From contig NZ_JACAKB010000024.1 in NCBI RefSeq assembly GCF_030326305.1, positions 1 through 49,661 of the forward strand: 49,661 bases of DNA. Reading direction: 5' to 3'. Both the position numbers and the translations under genes were made by a program. This DNA is from Myroides odoratimimus. GTDB lineage: Bacteria > Bacteroidota > Bacteroidia > Flavobacteriales > Flavobacteriaceae. This document shows positions 7,378 through 15,435 of this stretch, in pieces (the first letter of the stretch is position 1; each line of letters starts with the position of its first letter). The notes beneath the pieces are model-generated. The model worked only from the letters and a program-made list of their open reading frames with translations, ran no database searches and was not told the origin of the DNA.

Positions 7378-8037
7378 TTAATCAACCAGAGTATTATCTT
7401 GGCCTGTATTTAGTTCAACAATACAAGTCATTAAATCAATAAATATGCGTATCATCCCAAACCAAATAATAACTTCCTTATTATATTGCATAATAGGATT
7501 ATCATCAAGTACATTCTCCTTTTCTAACACAGATATATCTTGACTGGAAAATAAGTCAGTTATTGTCTTGTAATTCTCTTTGCCAACTACAAGAATAACA
7601 AGATTATAAATGTGAGCCATAAAATACTCAAAGCCTATTATGTTTATAATCTTTTCTATGGCATATATTCTAAAGCTATTTTTCTCCAATACCTCTTTTT
7701 CATGTTTTTTATAATCAACTAACTTACCCTCTTTGATTAGTTCAAAAGCACAACATATAAGTAATTGTAAAGCCATTAACGTATTTACAACTTCAAACTC
7801 AAACTTAGCATTATCTTCGAACTCAACTTCCCGTTTTAAAAGTTTTTCAATCCCGTATTCTTCAATATATTTAGGATAGTTATTGTAATGCTCCATTACA
7901 ATTGGATCATTTAATGCAAGTAAGATATTATCTATCATTTGCAATAAAACCATTTCATCTTCACTTATAATAGTCACCACATTAACTACTTGCTCTCGAT
8001 TGATTATAAGCCTTTTAATTTTCTCTTTATTAGTCAT
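7378..8037 (-). CDS. Unknown helical protein
   Basis: This 219-residue protein is of unknown function: strongly helical, rich in Ile, Glu and Asn, with several amphipathic helices. The more hydrophobic ones are around residues 88-102 (MALQLLICCAFELI) and 193-210 (IWFGMIRIFIDLMTCIVEL). No catalytic motif is apparent. It lies upstream of the paralogue pair on the same strand and is divergent from the HEPN-like gene. The 143-bp divergent region holds two copies of the TAAACTATTC-type motif. It may be part of one cargo module with its neighbours; this is inference from context. Confidence 0.55.
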   Translation of the reverse strand: MTNKEKIKRLIINREQVVNVVTIISEDEMVLLQMIDNILLALNDPIVMEHYNNYPKYIEEYGIEKLLKREVEFEDNAKFEFEVVNTLMALQLLICCAFELIKEGKLVDYKKHEKEVLEKNSFRIYAIEKIINIIGFEYFMAHIYNLVILVVGKENYKTITDLFSSQDISVLEKENVLDDNPIMQYNKEVIIWFGMIRIFIDLMTCIVELNTGQDNTLVD

Positions 8038-8083
8038 AATAATATAATTTTTAGGTTCATAAATTTGATCTCTTTACAGAGTA

Positions 8084-8143
8084 TAAACTATTCGTTTAGA
8101 AACTATAATATCCTTAATTCGAATAGATTACCGTAAATCAAGG
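8084..8143. promoter_or_regulatory. Candidate operator pair in the divergent cargo promoter region
   Basis: TAAACTATTC (8084-8093) and GAATAGATTACC (8121-8132) form an inverted pair (CTATTCG 8088-8094 with CGAATAG 8120-8126). The second is followed by TCAAGG (8138-8143), as in the site at 7334-7364. The sites lie between genes transcribed left (8037) and right (8181). Confidence 0.45.
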
Positions 8144-8180
8144 TAAGACCTTGCAGTTGTTAACCTTAAATACTGTAATT

Positions 8181-9851
8181 ATGAAATCAATCATTAACAA
8201 CCTTTCAAGTTTGAAACTATCAAGCGAATTAAGACACGAACTTGAAGATTTAATCGAAAAAAATTTAGTAGGGTTTATTTTTTATTCGCAGAAGAACTTG
8301 CTCAATCATCCTATTATTACTCTTTGTTTTTATGATGCTGCTGAACTAAATAATATACGTAGAAGTAAATGGATCACTAAGGGAATTAATCACTACCAAG
8401 TAAATATTTACTGTTTGTGTATCAAAGACTTTTATCAATCCGATTCTTTTCAAAATATAATGTATTCAACATTAAATTGCCAAAAAGAAAATCTCGTTTA
8501 TGGTTCTTTACACGATAGTGAACCATTATTTAGTTTGCACCAATCTAAACAGAAAGAAAATGATTTTGAAAGCTTTGTTTCTAAATGGTTTGCTAAGCAT
8601 TACAAAAGAAACACTAAGTTTTTAAAGTCTTTAAAAAAGGAGTTGAAAGCTAATCACATAGATGAACAATCTGCTATGCTTGGTATCAAACAAGTAATAC
8701 AAGATACTAAAGAAAGAGTTCAACCTATATTATCAGGGAGCATTCAGTGTAGTACTGCTTCTTTTCTAAATTTCGTATTTAGCCATTGCTCTACTGTTCA
8801 AGATGTTTTTAAACAAGACTTTGATTTTTATGTGAGAGATATGACTTCATTATTCAGAGAAGAGCTAAAACCAAAGAAAAATGCTGAACAGATAGAACCC
8901 TATGAAAAACCATTAGTAGGATATTTACTTAACATAGCTCAGGATTTTTTAAAAGCAATGTACGTAGAAATACCAAATAGAATACTCACTAAATATAAGC
9001 TCATGGTAAACAAGCAAAAGCTACTCTCTTTAAATAATCCCAAACAGATAACGGAAATACAAGAGGAACTCGAAGAGCGGACGAGAAAAATACTTTTGAA
9101 GTATAAGAAGGTGGATTCATTTTATTTAATTAAGAGAAGAACTAACGATCAGATACTCTTAAACTCTGATGATTCTACTTCTTATAAGCTACATTTACTA
9201 TTACTAGCGAGTATTGAGACATTGCACATTAATGAAGAGGGTAATATAAGGCAATATGTTTCTTTTCATACTGAGGATTTAGTTGATGTAACCGTAATCC
9301 TGATTAAAAAATCAAATTGGTATTTACATATACCTGTTTATCATTCTTTCTTTAAACAGAATATAACAGAGGATAAGCTATGGATTGGAGAGCCTTTAAT
9401 AGCCGAGAATCCAGATTTAGAAACGTTTCCACTGAGTGAACTTAAATTAAAGTTTTGGGTTGAGTGCAAATCAATGCTTAAACCTATTGTGAAAAGACTC
9501 AGTTATCAAATAGAAGGCTGTCAGAGTGATGCAGATGTGATTTTTTATAAGTATACCTTACAACAACTTTTAATGGCTATACTCTTTGCTAAAATAGATT
9601 ATATGCCACAAGTACACACTACAAGTTATTTATGGCGTTTAATTCAATGGTATGCTCCTGAATTAGGTCTTGTTATTGACTGTAATAAGGAGATAAAGGA
9701 AATGTTATTTGAGAATTATACATGTCTTAGAAATTATCCTAATATCAAATACCCAACGGTTAAATACACAGAAGAACAGTGGAACAGAGTTTATTATTTC
9801 ATTGGTAAGCTTTATGAATTTGCTAAAGAGTGTTATCAGGTTAAAGATTAA
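8181..9851 (+). CDS. Large protein with C-terminal HEPN-like domain
   Basis: I take ATG 8181 as the start (556 residues, MKSIINNLSS), because the in-frame ATG at 8151 lies in the leader region shared with paralogue B. The last 110 or so residues have the HEPN pattern: helix YTLQQLLMAILFAKID, then QVHTTSYLWRLIQWYAPELG, then LRNYPNIKYP and a final helix WNRVYYFIGKLYEFAKECY. This matches HEPN domains paired with nucleotidyltransferases. The RNase motif R-x4-6-H is not obvious, so it may be a non-catalytic type. The N-terminal part could be a degenerate nucleotidyltransferase domain, but I see no GS...DxD motif. It is divergent from the 7378 gene and followed by RadC. Confidence 0.55.
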   Translation: MKSIINNLSSLKLSSELRHELEDLIEKNLVGFIFYSQKNLLNHPIITLCFYDAAELNNIRRSKWITKGINHYQVNIYCLCIKDFYQSDSFQNIMYSTLNCQKENLVYGSLHDSEPLFSLHQSKQKENDFESFVSKWFAKHYKRNTKFLKSLKKELKANHIDEQSAMLGIKQVIQDTKERVQPILSGSIQCSTASFLNFVFSHCSTVQDVFKQDFDFYVRDMTSLFREELKPKKNAEQIEPYEKPLVGYLLNIAQDFLKAMYVEIPNRILTKYKLMVNKQKLLSLNNPKQITEIQEELEERTRKILLKYKKVDSFYLIKRRTNDQILLNSDDSTSYKLHLLLLASIETLHINEEGNIRQYVSFHTEDLVDVTVILIKKSNWYLHIPVYHSFFKQNITEDKLWIGEPLIAENPDLETFPLSELKLKFWVECKSMLKPIVKRLSYQIEGCQSDADVIFYKYTLQQLLMAILFAKIDYMPQVHTTSYLWRLIQWYAPELGLVIDCNKEIKEMLFENYTCLRNYPNIKYPTVKYTEEQWNRVYYFIGKLYEFAKECYQVKD

Positions 9852-9894
9852 GACACATTGATTATAGTTTTATTTTTATTAATAATTGCACAAA

Positions 9895-9921
9895 GTTAGG
9901 CAATGCCTAGCGGTTCGCTAA
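9895..9921. repeat. Nested palindromes between the HEPN-like gene and radC
   Basis: TAGGCAATGCCTA (9897-9909) is a palindrome about one base. AGCG/CGCT (9909-9912, 9916-9919) forms a second, and GTTAG (9895-9899) pairs with CTAAC (9917-9921). There is no T-run, so a standard terminator is unlikely; a protein or recombination site is possible. The rest of 9852-10036 shows no coding signal. Confidence 0.4.
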
Positions 9922-10036
9922 CAAGAAATTCCCCCATAAATGCTTGACTAAAGTCTTCGCTTTATTGCGTTGCTTCTTGTGCTCGCTAAGCCATTACCAA
10001 TTGTGGCTCCATAATTAATTTAAAAAATTTAATAGT

Positions 10037-10507
10037 ATGGAAACTACAGTTTTAAACACAGATTGGCTTATTGCCTCAGAAGTAGAATTGATTTACAAAT
10101 CAAAAGTAAAGGCTTCACAGAGACCTCAGATTACATCTTCTTACAATGCCTATCAAATAGCATTAAAAGCATGGGATAGTAATAAGATTGAATTATTAGA
10201 ACAGTTTAAAGTACTTATGCTTTCAAACAACAATAAAGTACTTGGAGTATTAGAAGTTTCCTCAGGAGGAATAACAGGTACAATAGTAGATTTAAGAATC
10301 ATTTTCTCCGCTCTTTTAAAAGCGCATGCAGTGGGATTTTTGATTATACATAACCATCCGTCAGGAAAATTAGCACCAAGTGATGCTGATAGACAAATCA
10401 CAAGAAAGATTAAAGAAGCAAGTAAAATACTTGATATTAATCTTTTAGATCATTTAATTATAACAGCAGAGAGTTACTACTCTTTTGCAGATGAAGGCAT
10501 CTTATAA
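10037..10507 (+). CDS. RadC-like JAB-domain protein of mobile elements
   Basis: The 156-residue protein is the short form of the RadC/JAB family that is abundant in Bacteroidota mobile elements. The metal-binding signature is HNHPSGKLAPSDAD at about residues 108-121, preceded by FLII and followed by ITRKIKEASKILDINLLDHLIIT. JAB/MPN folds hydrolyse isopeptide or similar bonds. For RadC the biological role is unsettled, and these short forms lack the helix-hairpin-helix domain of chromosomal RadC. The start at 10037 gives METTVLNTDW. The gene stands alone between the HEPN-like and AIPR genes. Confidence 0.85.
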   Translation: METTVLNTDWLIASEVELIYKSKVKASQRPQITSSYNAYQIALKAWDSNKIELLEQFKVLMLSNNNKVLGVLEVSSGGITGTIVDLRIIFSALLKAHAVGFLIIHNHPSGKLAPSDADRQITRKIKEASKILDINLLDHLIITAESYYSFADEGIL

Positions 10508-10707
10508 GATGCCTTTGTTATTTAAATATTAGAGGGTGAACTCTAATATTTTATTAATATACTTAATTATAGATAATGCTTTTTAACTTTTAACCATTAG
10601 TTTTTTAATGTTTGTAGTAGTGAAAATTACTATTAATAAATCTCAATAGAAACGATTACTTAACAACAAAGATTAATAAGTAGAATCTTAAGTATTCAAT
10701 ATAACTT

Positions 10708-10750
10708 AACAAAAATGAGGATGTTCTTTTGGAATACCCTCATTTTTGTT
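10708..10750. terminator. Bidirectional terminator between radC and the AIPR gene
   Basis: A perfect 13-bp stem, AACAAAAATGAGG (10708-10720) with CCTCATTTTTGTT (10738-10750), has a 17-nt loop and suits both convergent genes. The remainder of 10508-10890 is AT-rich with no open frame I would defend. Confidence 0.8.
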
Positions 10751-10890
10751 TTGTTAAAACCCTCTCATAGGATAGATCTGTAAATATCTTAATAACAGAC
10801 AACACATCTACCTAATAGGGTCATTACATTTCGTAGTTAATCTCTAATTCAAAAAAAGAATAATTACAATTTTAACTATATATTTGTATT

Positions 10891-12600
10891 TTAGAATTTT
10901 TGAGTTAATTTAGTTAAAATATAATCTGTAAAACCTCTTGTTTTTGCCATATTAATTAGATTTGCCTCTATATTTTCTAATTGATATTGTGACATACAGT
11001 CAATTAGAAATTGTGTGCTTAATACAAATTTTTGATCGTTTATTTCATCTAAACTTATTACTTGAATATCATTTTCAGTTATATTTGCTTTTTCAAAAAC
11101 AAAAGATATTACAACCCTTGCTAAGTGTAACTTAAAATTAGTTAGGGTATTTTTTAAAGTACGATCTTCAATGTTAGACCATAATTCAATAACTTTTTTG
11201 TTTAATAAACAACTATTAAGATAAATTCTATAATCACGTCTTTGGCTAAAAATTCTATTATAAGTGGCATCGTCTTTTATTAAAGATGTAGGTTTTGATC
11301 TTGCAGAATGAGGATTGTCAAATAATAAAGATTCCAAAATTTGAGCTGTTGTTTGGATACTAAAAATCCTACTAGCAGGCTTTCCTTGATTCTTATAATA
11401 ATTTTTTCTTCTATCGTAAAAATAACCCTCAGTTCCATAAAATATTTCAAGATTTCTTTGAATATCATCAGTTGCACGTAAGAGTGCAGCAGATACTGGA
11501 TTCTGACTATTTGTTGATGCAATTATATGATCTATAGTTTTCTTATCTTCATTAACAATCACTTTTACTAAAACAGATCTTTTATCATTTTGATCTGATT
11601 TATGATGTAAAAAAATTGAATATGATGTTTGTAATCCATTTACTATTTGTATATTATCTAGACTTAAAGTAGTACCAACTAATGATGGGTTCGAGGCAAT
11701 TATTGTTATACCATTATTTAGCCACCAAAAGTCTTCCTCAGATGGATTATCAATTGTATTTTTGATTTTGTTATTAACATCAACCGTACCTTGAAAATGT
11801 CTAATATTACTTTCGAAGAGATCTTCTCTTATTTTGTCATCTTCGTCAGTTAAAAAAGATTTATAATTTGACAGTTTAACAGTTCCTACGTATCCTATAC
11901 CATCATCGTTATAGCTAGTTGAAAGAGGTGTTTCTTTAAATACAATTTGTAATCTTTTATCACGTCGAATTTGATAGAGTTTTAATAGTTCTCTGCAACT
12001 ATAATTAAAATAACTTATATCTGCTCCAATAAATATCTGTTCTGATAAACCTTTTAGTTGATTTACTTTTAATTCGAATATATTATTAATTTCAATGTTT
12101 TCTGCATTTGCGCAATAGTTGAAAATTATTTTTAACTTCGCACCTGCTGCCATACATTTTTTCCAAGATTCTCTCGCTATACTTCCTTTTTCTACAATAT
12201 TAGGATTAAATCTTTGTAATAAGTCTCTTGTTGTTTTTTCAAGACTAAAAAGTTCTGGAATAGAAGTTATCAATCGATCTATAGCTAGTTCTTTGAATGA
12301 ATTTTCATTCTTACATTGTGAAATAATAATTGTAACATTTTTTTTTCTGTCAAAAATTATATCATCAAGATCTTCTATTGAGTCTATGACAAAATCATCT
12401 ACTAAAGTTATGATGGAATCTATCCCTCCATCATTGCCACCATCAACTATTGACTCTTGCAAAGATTCAAACGTTAAGTCATAACCTTTAGTTATTTGTA
12501 CTAAAGAGAAAAGTTCAAATATTTCATCGTTATTAACTGTTAATTGATTTGCTTCTTTGAATTGTTGTATGCAACCGTTTAAAATTATTTTATTATTCAT
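10891..12600 (-). CDS. AIPR-family abortive phage infection protein
   Basis: This 569-residue protein belongs to the AIPR family, linked to abortive infection. The family core runs from about residue 240 to 430: WWLNNGITIIASN, then NIQIVNGLQTSYSIF, IIASTNSQNPVSAALLRATD and QRNLEIFYGTEGYFYDRRKN. The N-terminal 130 residues look like a PD-(D/E)XK nuclease fold: an acidic site in DGGNDGGIDSI followed by VTIIISQCKNE, an (E/Q)xK-type motif. It would act as a phage-sensing nuclease, but the trigger is unknown. It is the last cargo gene of the mobilizable element and lies 125 bp from tRNA-Ser, a typical island site for defence genes. Confidence 0.85.
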   Translation of the reverse strand: MNNKIILNGCIQQFKEANQLTVNNDEIFELFSLVQITKGYDLTFESLQESIVDGGNDGGIDSIITLVDDFVIDSIEDLDDIIFDRKKNVTIIISQCKNENSFKELAIDRLITSIPELFSLEKTTRDLLQRFNPNIVEKGSIARESWKKCMAAGAKLKIIFNYCANAENIEINNIFELKVNQLKGLSEQIFIGADISYFNYSCRELLKLYQIRRDKRLQIVFKETPLSTSYNDDGIGYVGTVKLSNYKSFLTDEDDKIREDLFESNIRHFQGTVDVNNKIKNTIDNPSEEDFWWLNNGITIIASNPSLVGTTLSLDNIQIVNGLQTSYSIFLHHKSDQNDKRSVLVKVIVNEDKKTIDHIIASTNSQNPVSAALLRATDDIQRNLEIFYGTEGYFYDRRKNYYKNQGKPASRIFSIQTTAQILESLLFDNPHSARSKPTSLIKDDATYNRIFSQRRDYRIYLNSCLLNKKVIELWSNIEDRTLKNTLTNFKLHLARVVISFVFEKANITENDIQVISLDEINDQKFVLSTQFLIDCMSQYQLENIEANLINMAKTRGFTDYILTKLTQKF

Positions 12601-12654
12601 AATAAATATAGTCTTTTTGAAAAGCTAATTTACCTAAATAAAAGATATAAAAAA

Positions 12655-12688
12655 ACCCAACTTTACATTTTTGGGTGTAAAATTGGGT
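12655..12688 (-). terminator. Rho-independent terminator of the first tRNA-Ser
   Basis: ACCCAACTTTACA (12655-12667) pairs with TGTAAAATTGGGT (12676-12688) with one mismatch. On the minus strand the stem is followed by a T-run (complement of 12649-12655), so it ends the tRNA transcript. An almost identical structure follows the second tRNA at 44951-44984. Confidence 0.8.
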
Positions 12689-12725
12689 GTTATACTTATA
12701 ACTACCTGATAATCAAGGTAAACTG

Positions 12726-12810
12726 CGGAGAAAGAGGGATTCGAACCCCCGGACCTGTTACAGTCAACGGTTTTCAAGACCGCCGCATTCGACCACTCTG
12801 CCATTTCTCC
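12726..12810 (-). tRNA. tRNA-Ser(UGA), copy 1
   Basis: An 85-nt tRNA on the minus strand. The acceptor stem GGAGAAA pairs with TTTCTCC, the discriminator is G, and CCA is not encoded. The anticodon loop reads TCTTGAAAA, giving anticodon TGA. The long variable arm is typical of serine tRNAs, and the T-loop GGTTCGAATCC is canonical. It is identical to the copy at 45022-45106. It marks the right border of the mobilizable and defence region. Confidence 0.97.
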
Positions 12811-12841
12811 AGAGGTCTACATTACTTCCGTATTGCGAGTG

Positions 12842-12871
12842 CAAATATACTGCAAATACTGGGCTTTGCAA
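12842..12871 (-). promoter_or_regulatory. Bacteroidota promoter of the first tRNA-Ser
   Basis: On the minus strand, TTG (12869-12871) is followed after exactly 19 bp by TATATTTG (12842-12849), the Bacteroidota -33/-7 consensus. The tRNA 5' end is about 31 bp downstream. Confidence 0.85.
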
Positions 12872-13055
12872 GAGATTTTGAATAAAAAAGAACATCTTTT
12901 TTATATTGTTTTTATAACTTGTTTAAAATGAGTTGGTAATAATTATTTAAAAAGCCGACTTTTTTTGTACAAACCTGTATGAATAGGCTTTTTTATTTCT
13001 ACCTCCTTGACTTTTCTAAGTGTTTTTATATATTTATCAAGTTAATAAGTAAAAT

Positions 13056-13634
13056 ATGCTTTTAGAAAAGTTATTAAAAGAGTTTGAAGTCGAATTAGCT
13101 GTATTTACTTCTTCACAATATGCTTTGTTTGATGAATACTTCGAACGAATTACCATTTCTAAAAATGAATACCTAATAAAAGAAGGAGAGGTAGAACAGT
13201 ATAGTTATTTTATTTATGAAGGAGTATTTAAATGTTGGACTATTGATACTAAAGGTGTAGAACAAACATTTTGGTTTTGTAAAGAAGGAACTTTTTCTAT
13301 GTCGAATATTTCTTTTTCACTTCAAGAGCGAGCGGATTTTTCTGTACAAGCTGTTATGGATGCAGTAGTATATCGAATTAATAAAGAGCAAATAAGCGAT
13401 TTATACGCTTCTATTTCTGGATTAGAGATAATGTTCGGAAAATTAACAGCAAGGCTTTTAAATCGTCTCCTACAGCGGAATATAGATCTAATCAAGTATT
13501 CTTCAGAAGAATATTATTTGAGAATGCAAGAAGAGTATGGAGTGGCATTTAATTATATCCCCTTAAAAGATATAGCTTCTTATTTGGGAATTACTCCACA
13601 AGGGCTGAGTAGAATTCGCAAGCGAATTTTTTAA
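13056..13634 (+). CDS. Crp/Fnr-family transcriptional regulator
   Basis: The 192-residue protein has the common Bacteroidota Crp-like layout. The N-terminal cyclic-nucleotide-binding fold includes EYLIKEGEVEQYSYFIYEGV and FCKEGTF. A dimerisation helix follows (about residues 120-150). The C-terminal winged helix reads YIPLKDIASYLGITPQGLSR. The ligand of this subgroup is generally unknown and the residues needed for cAMP binding are not evident. It is monocistronic or paired with the GNAT gene 59 bp downstream. Its start is about 245 bp from tRNA-Ser on the opposite strand. Confidence 0.85.
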   Translation: MLLEKLLKEFEVELAVFTSSQYALFDEYFERITISKNEYLIKEGEVEQYSYFIYEGVFKCWTIDTKGVEQTFWFCKEGTFSMSNISFSLQERADFSVQAVMDAVVYRINKEQISDLYASISGLEIMFGKLTARLLNRLLQRNIDLIKYSSEEYYLRMQEEYGVAFNYIPLKDIASYLGITPQGLSRIRKRIF

Positions 13635-13693
13635 CCCAGGTTCAGTAGATTGTCTGTCAAAGCTTAGAAATTTGCCCTATTAAATTTAAAATT

Positions 13694-14119
13694 ATGATTA
13701 GAAAAGTAAAGAGTCAAGAATATCCAGTGTTAGTAGAGATATGGGAAAGTGCAGTAATACATACTCATGATTTTTTAGCAAGAGAAGATTTTGAGTATTT
13801 TAAAAAGACTATACCTAGTTATTTTGAATTCGTAGAGTTGTATGTTCATCTTAACCAAGAAGGAAGAATGACTGGCTTTATCGGTGTTGCTGATGGAAAC
13901 TTAGAAATGTTGTTCATACACAATGATTTTCGTGGACAAGGAATAGGTAAATTGTTATTAAATTATGCTAAAGATAGACTTCATATTACTAAAGTAGATG
14001 TAAATGAACAAAATCAACAAGCAGTTGGATTTTATTTACATATGGGGTTCAAATCAGTAAACAGGTCTGAGACAGACGGACAAGGAAAGCCTTATCCTAT
14101 CTTACATTTAAGCTTGTAA
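13694..14119 (+). CDS. GNAT-family N-acetyltransferase (YjaB-like)
   Basis: The 141-residue protein contains the acetyl-CoA binding signature FRGQGIGKLLLNYAKD at about residues 78-93 (motif A, R/QxxGxG/A). Motif B is FYLHMGFKSV. The N-terminal MIRKVKSQEYPVLVEIWESA and HDFLAREDFE match YjaB-like acetyltransferases. The substrate is unknown. It follows the Crp-like gene by 59 bp on the same strand, so co-transcription is likely. Confidence 0.85.
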   Translation: MIRKVKSQEYPVLVEIWESAVIHTHDFLAREDFEYFKKTIPSYFEFVELYVHLNQEGRMTGFIGVADGNLEMLFIHNDFRGQGIGKLLLNYAKDRLHITKVDVNEQNQQAVGFYLHMGFKSVNRSETDGQGKPYPILHLSL

Positions 14120-14406
14120 TTATTCCTACGAGTAATGGAAAATGACGGTTTTTTGTATAGAAACAGGATGTTTTAAGGACTAAATCTATAGGAACTGATC
14201 TGTTTTGAGTAATATCTGTCCACTTTTTTAGCGAAATGTAGTAATGACGGTACATTCGATGCGTTTAGCTTTGGTGTGTTGAAAGTGAGTGGATTAGGTG
14301 ATATTTACCGTTTAAAACACAATAAAGTAAAAATATCAAGTGCTAAAAGAGAGAGGTAAAGTGGTAAAAAAGTCAGTAAATACTGTGTATATGTGAGATT
14401 ATATTC
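14120..14406. other. Gene-free interval
   Basis: I see no supported gene here. A short open stretch near 14234-14358 (plus strand) has no plausible start codon and no motif I recognise; it may be decayed coding sequence or chance. Confidence 0.4.
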
Positions 14407-14414
14407 TATTTTTG
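14407..14414 (+). promoter_or_regulatory. -7 box of the histone-like gene
   Basis: TATTTTTG fits the Bacteroidota TAnnTTTG -7 consensus and lies 29 bp before the ATG at 14444. No clear -33 TTG at 19 bp is visible. Confidence 0.55.
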
Positions 14415-14443
14415 TAATACATATTTAAAATGTAAAAATTACC

Positions 14444-14620
14444 ATGAAAGAATTAATCGAAAAAATCAACGCTGAGTTTGAAGCGTTCCAACAAGATTCA
14501 GCTTTACAATTAGAAAACGGAAATAAAGCTGCAGGTACAAGAGCACGTAAAGCTTCTTTATCTATTGAAAAACTTTTAAAAGAGTTTAGAAAAGCTTCTT
14601 TAGATGCTTCAAAACAATAA
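14444..14620 (+). CDS. Histone H1-like small DNA-binding protein
   Basis: This 58-residue protein begins MKELIEKINAEFEAFQQD and continues LENGNKAAGTRARKASLSIE, then KLLKEFRKASLDASK. It matches the short histone H1/Hc1-like proteins found throughout Bacteroidota. They are Lys/Arg-rich in the second half and act as nucleoid proteins by analogy with chlamydial Hc1. A -7 box lies upstream and a strong terminator 9 bp after the stop, so it is a compact monocistronic gene. Confidence 0.85.
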   Translation: MKELIEKINAEFEAFQQDSALQLENGNKAAGTRARKASLSIEKLLKEFRKASLDASKQ

Positions 14621-14628
14621 TAATAAAA

Positions 14629-14658
14629 ACTCCTACTTTACTAAGTAGGAGTTTTTTT
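14629..14658 (+). terminator. Terminator of the histone-like gene
   Basis: ACTCCTACTT (14629-14638) and AAGTAGGAGT (14643-14652) form a perfect 10-bp stem with a 4-nt loop, followed by seven T. Confidence 0.92.
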
Positions 14659-14689
14659 ATTCTTTAAGTTTGTGTTTTATAAAAAGAGC

Positions 14690-15355
14690 ATGAACTATTT
14701 TATCATTGGTGATATACATGGTTGTTATCACACGTTTTGTTCTCTTCTAGAGCAGTGGGATTCTTCTAATGAGCATTTAATATTAGTAGGAGATTTAATA
14801 GATAGGGGCAATTATAGTTGGTTAGTCGTAGAGAAGTGTTTAGCCTTATTAAATGATACAACATTATCAGTAACTGTTCTTAAGGGAAACCATGAAGCTG
14901 AACTTATTCAGTATATCAAGGATGGACGTCATGAAATATGGACATCTCAGTGTGGTTTAGCCACTTTAGAAGACTTTCAAAGGCATCATGTAGATTTGCA
15001 AAACCTTTTACCACACTTAGAAAAATTACCACTTAAGTTTGAGACTTCTTCATTTATTGCCACACATGCAGGAGTATGTGATACGACTAATCCTTATGAT
15101 GAGTCTAATTGGGATGGGGTGTTATGGACACGTAAGCCACTTGTCAATCTTCATAAACTACAAGTTCATGGTCATACTCCTTTAAAACAAAATCATCCTC
15201 AGTATACTTTAGATAGCCACTCGTATAATATAGATACAGGAGCTTATTATGGTTATGGGTTAACTGGTATTAAGTTAGATCAAGTAGCTAATGTTATTGA
15301 GATTGTAAATATACCTACAGATAGGCGTGATATAGCATCAGAGAATAATGAATAA
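14690..15355 (+). CDS. PPP-family metallophosphoesterase (ApaH/PrpA-like)
   Basis: The 221-residue protein carries all signature blocks of PPP phosphatases in order: GDIHGCY (residues 7-13), GDLIDRG (about 35-41), KGNHE (about 67-71), THAGV (about 130), VHGHTPL and IDTGAYYG near the C-terminus. These bind the dinuclear metal centre. Substrates in this family include phosphoproteins and diadenosine polyphosphates, and sequence alone does not decide. ATG 14690 is chosen over an in-frame GTG at 14672, because homology begins MNYFIIGDIHG and the GTG lies just after the preceding terminator. Confidence 0.9.
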   Translation: MNYFIIGDIHGCYHTFCSLLEQWDSSNEHLILVGDLIDRGNYSWLVVEKCLALLNDTTLSVTVLKGNHEAELIQYIKDGRHEIWTSQCGLATLEDFQRHHVDLQNLLPHLEKLPLKFETSSFIATHAGVCDTTNPYDESNWDGVLWTRKPLVNLHKLQVHGHTPLKQNHPQYTLDSHSYNIDTGAYYGYGLTGIKLDQVANVIEIVNIPTDRRDIASENNE

Positions 15356-15435
15356 TTGTATCTTTGATAGAGAGTAGTTTTAATTCTACTTACAATATTG
15401 TGTGAAGTCATGAAGAATCTCTACGAACTGATTAT

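Noticed and set aside
11280-12484. Alternative frames within the AIPR gene
   Set aside because: Shadow frames; the 569-codon AIPR frame has conserved motifs over its length.
14234-14360. Small gene on the plus strand between GNAT and histone-like genes
   Set aside because: No usable start codon, no recognised motif and no promoter; composition alone is not enough.
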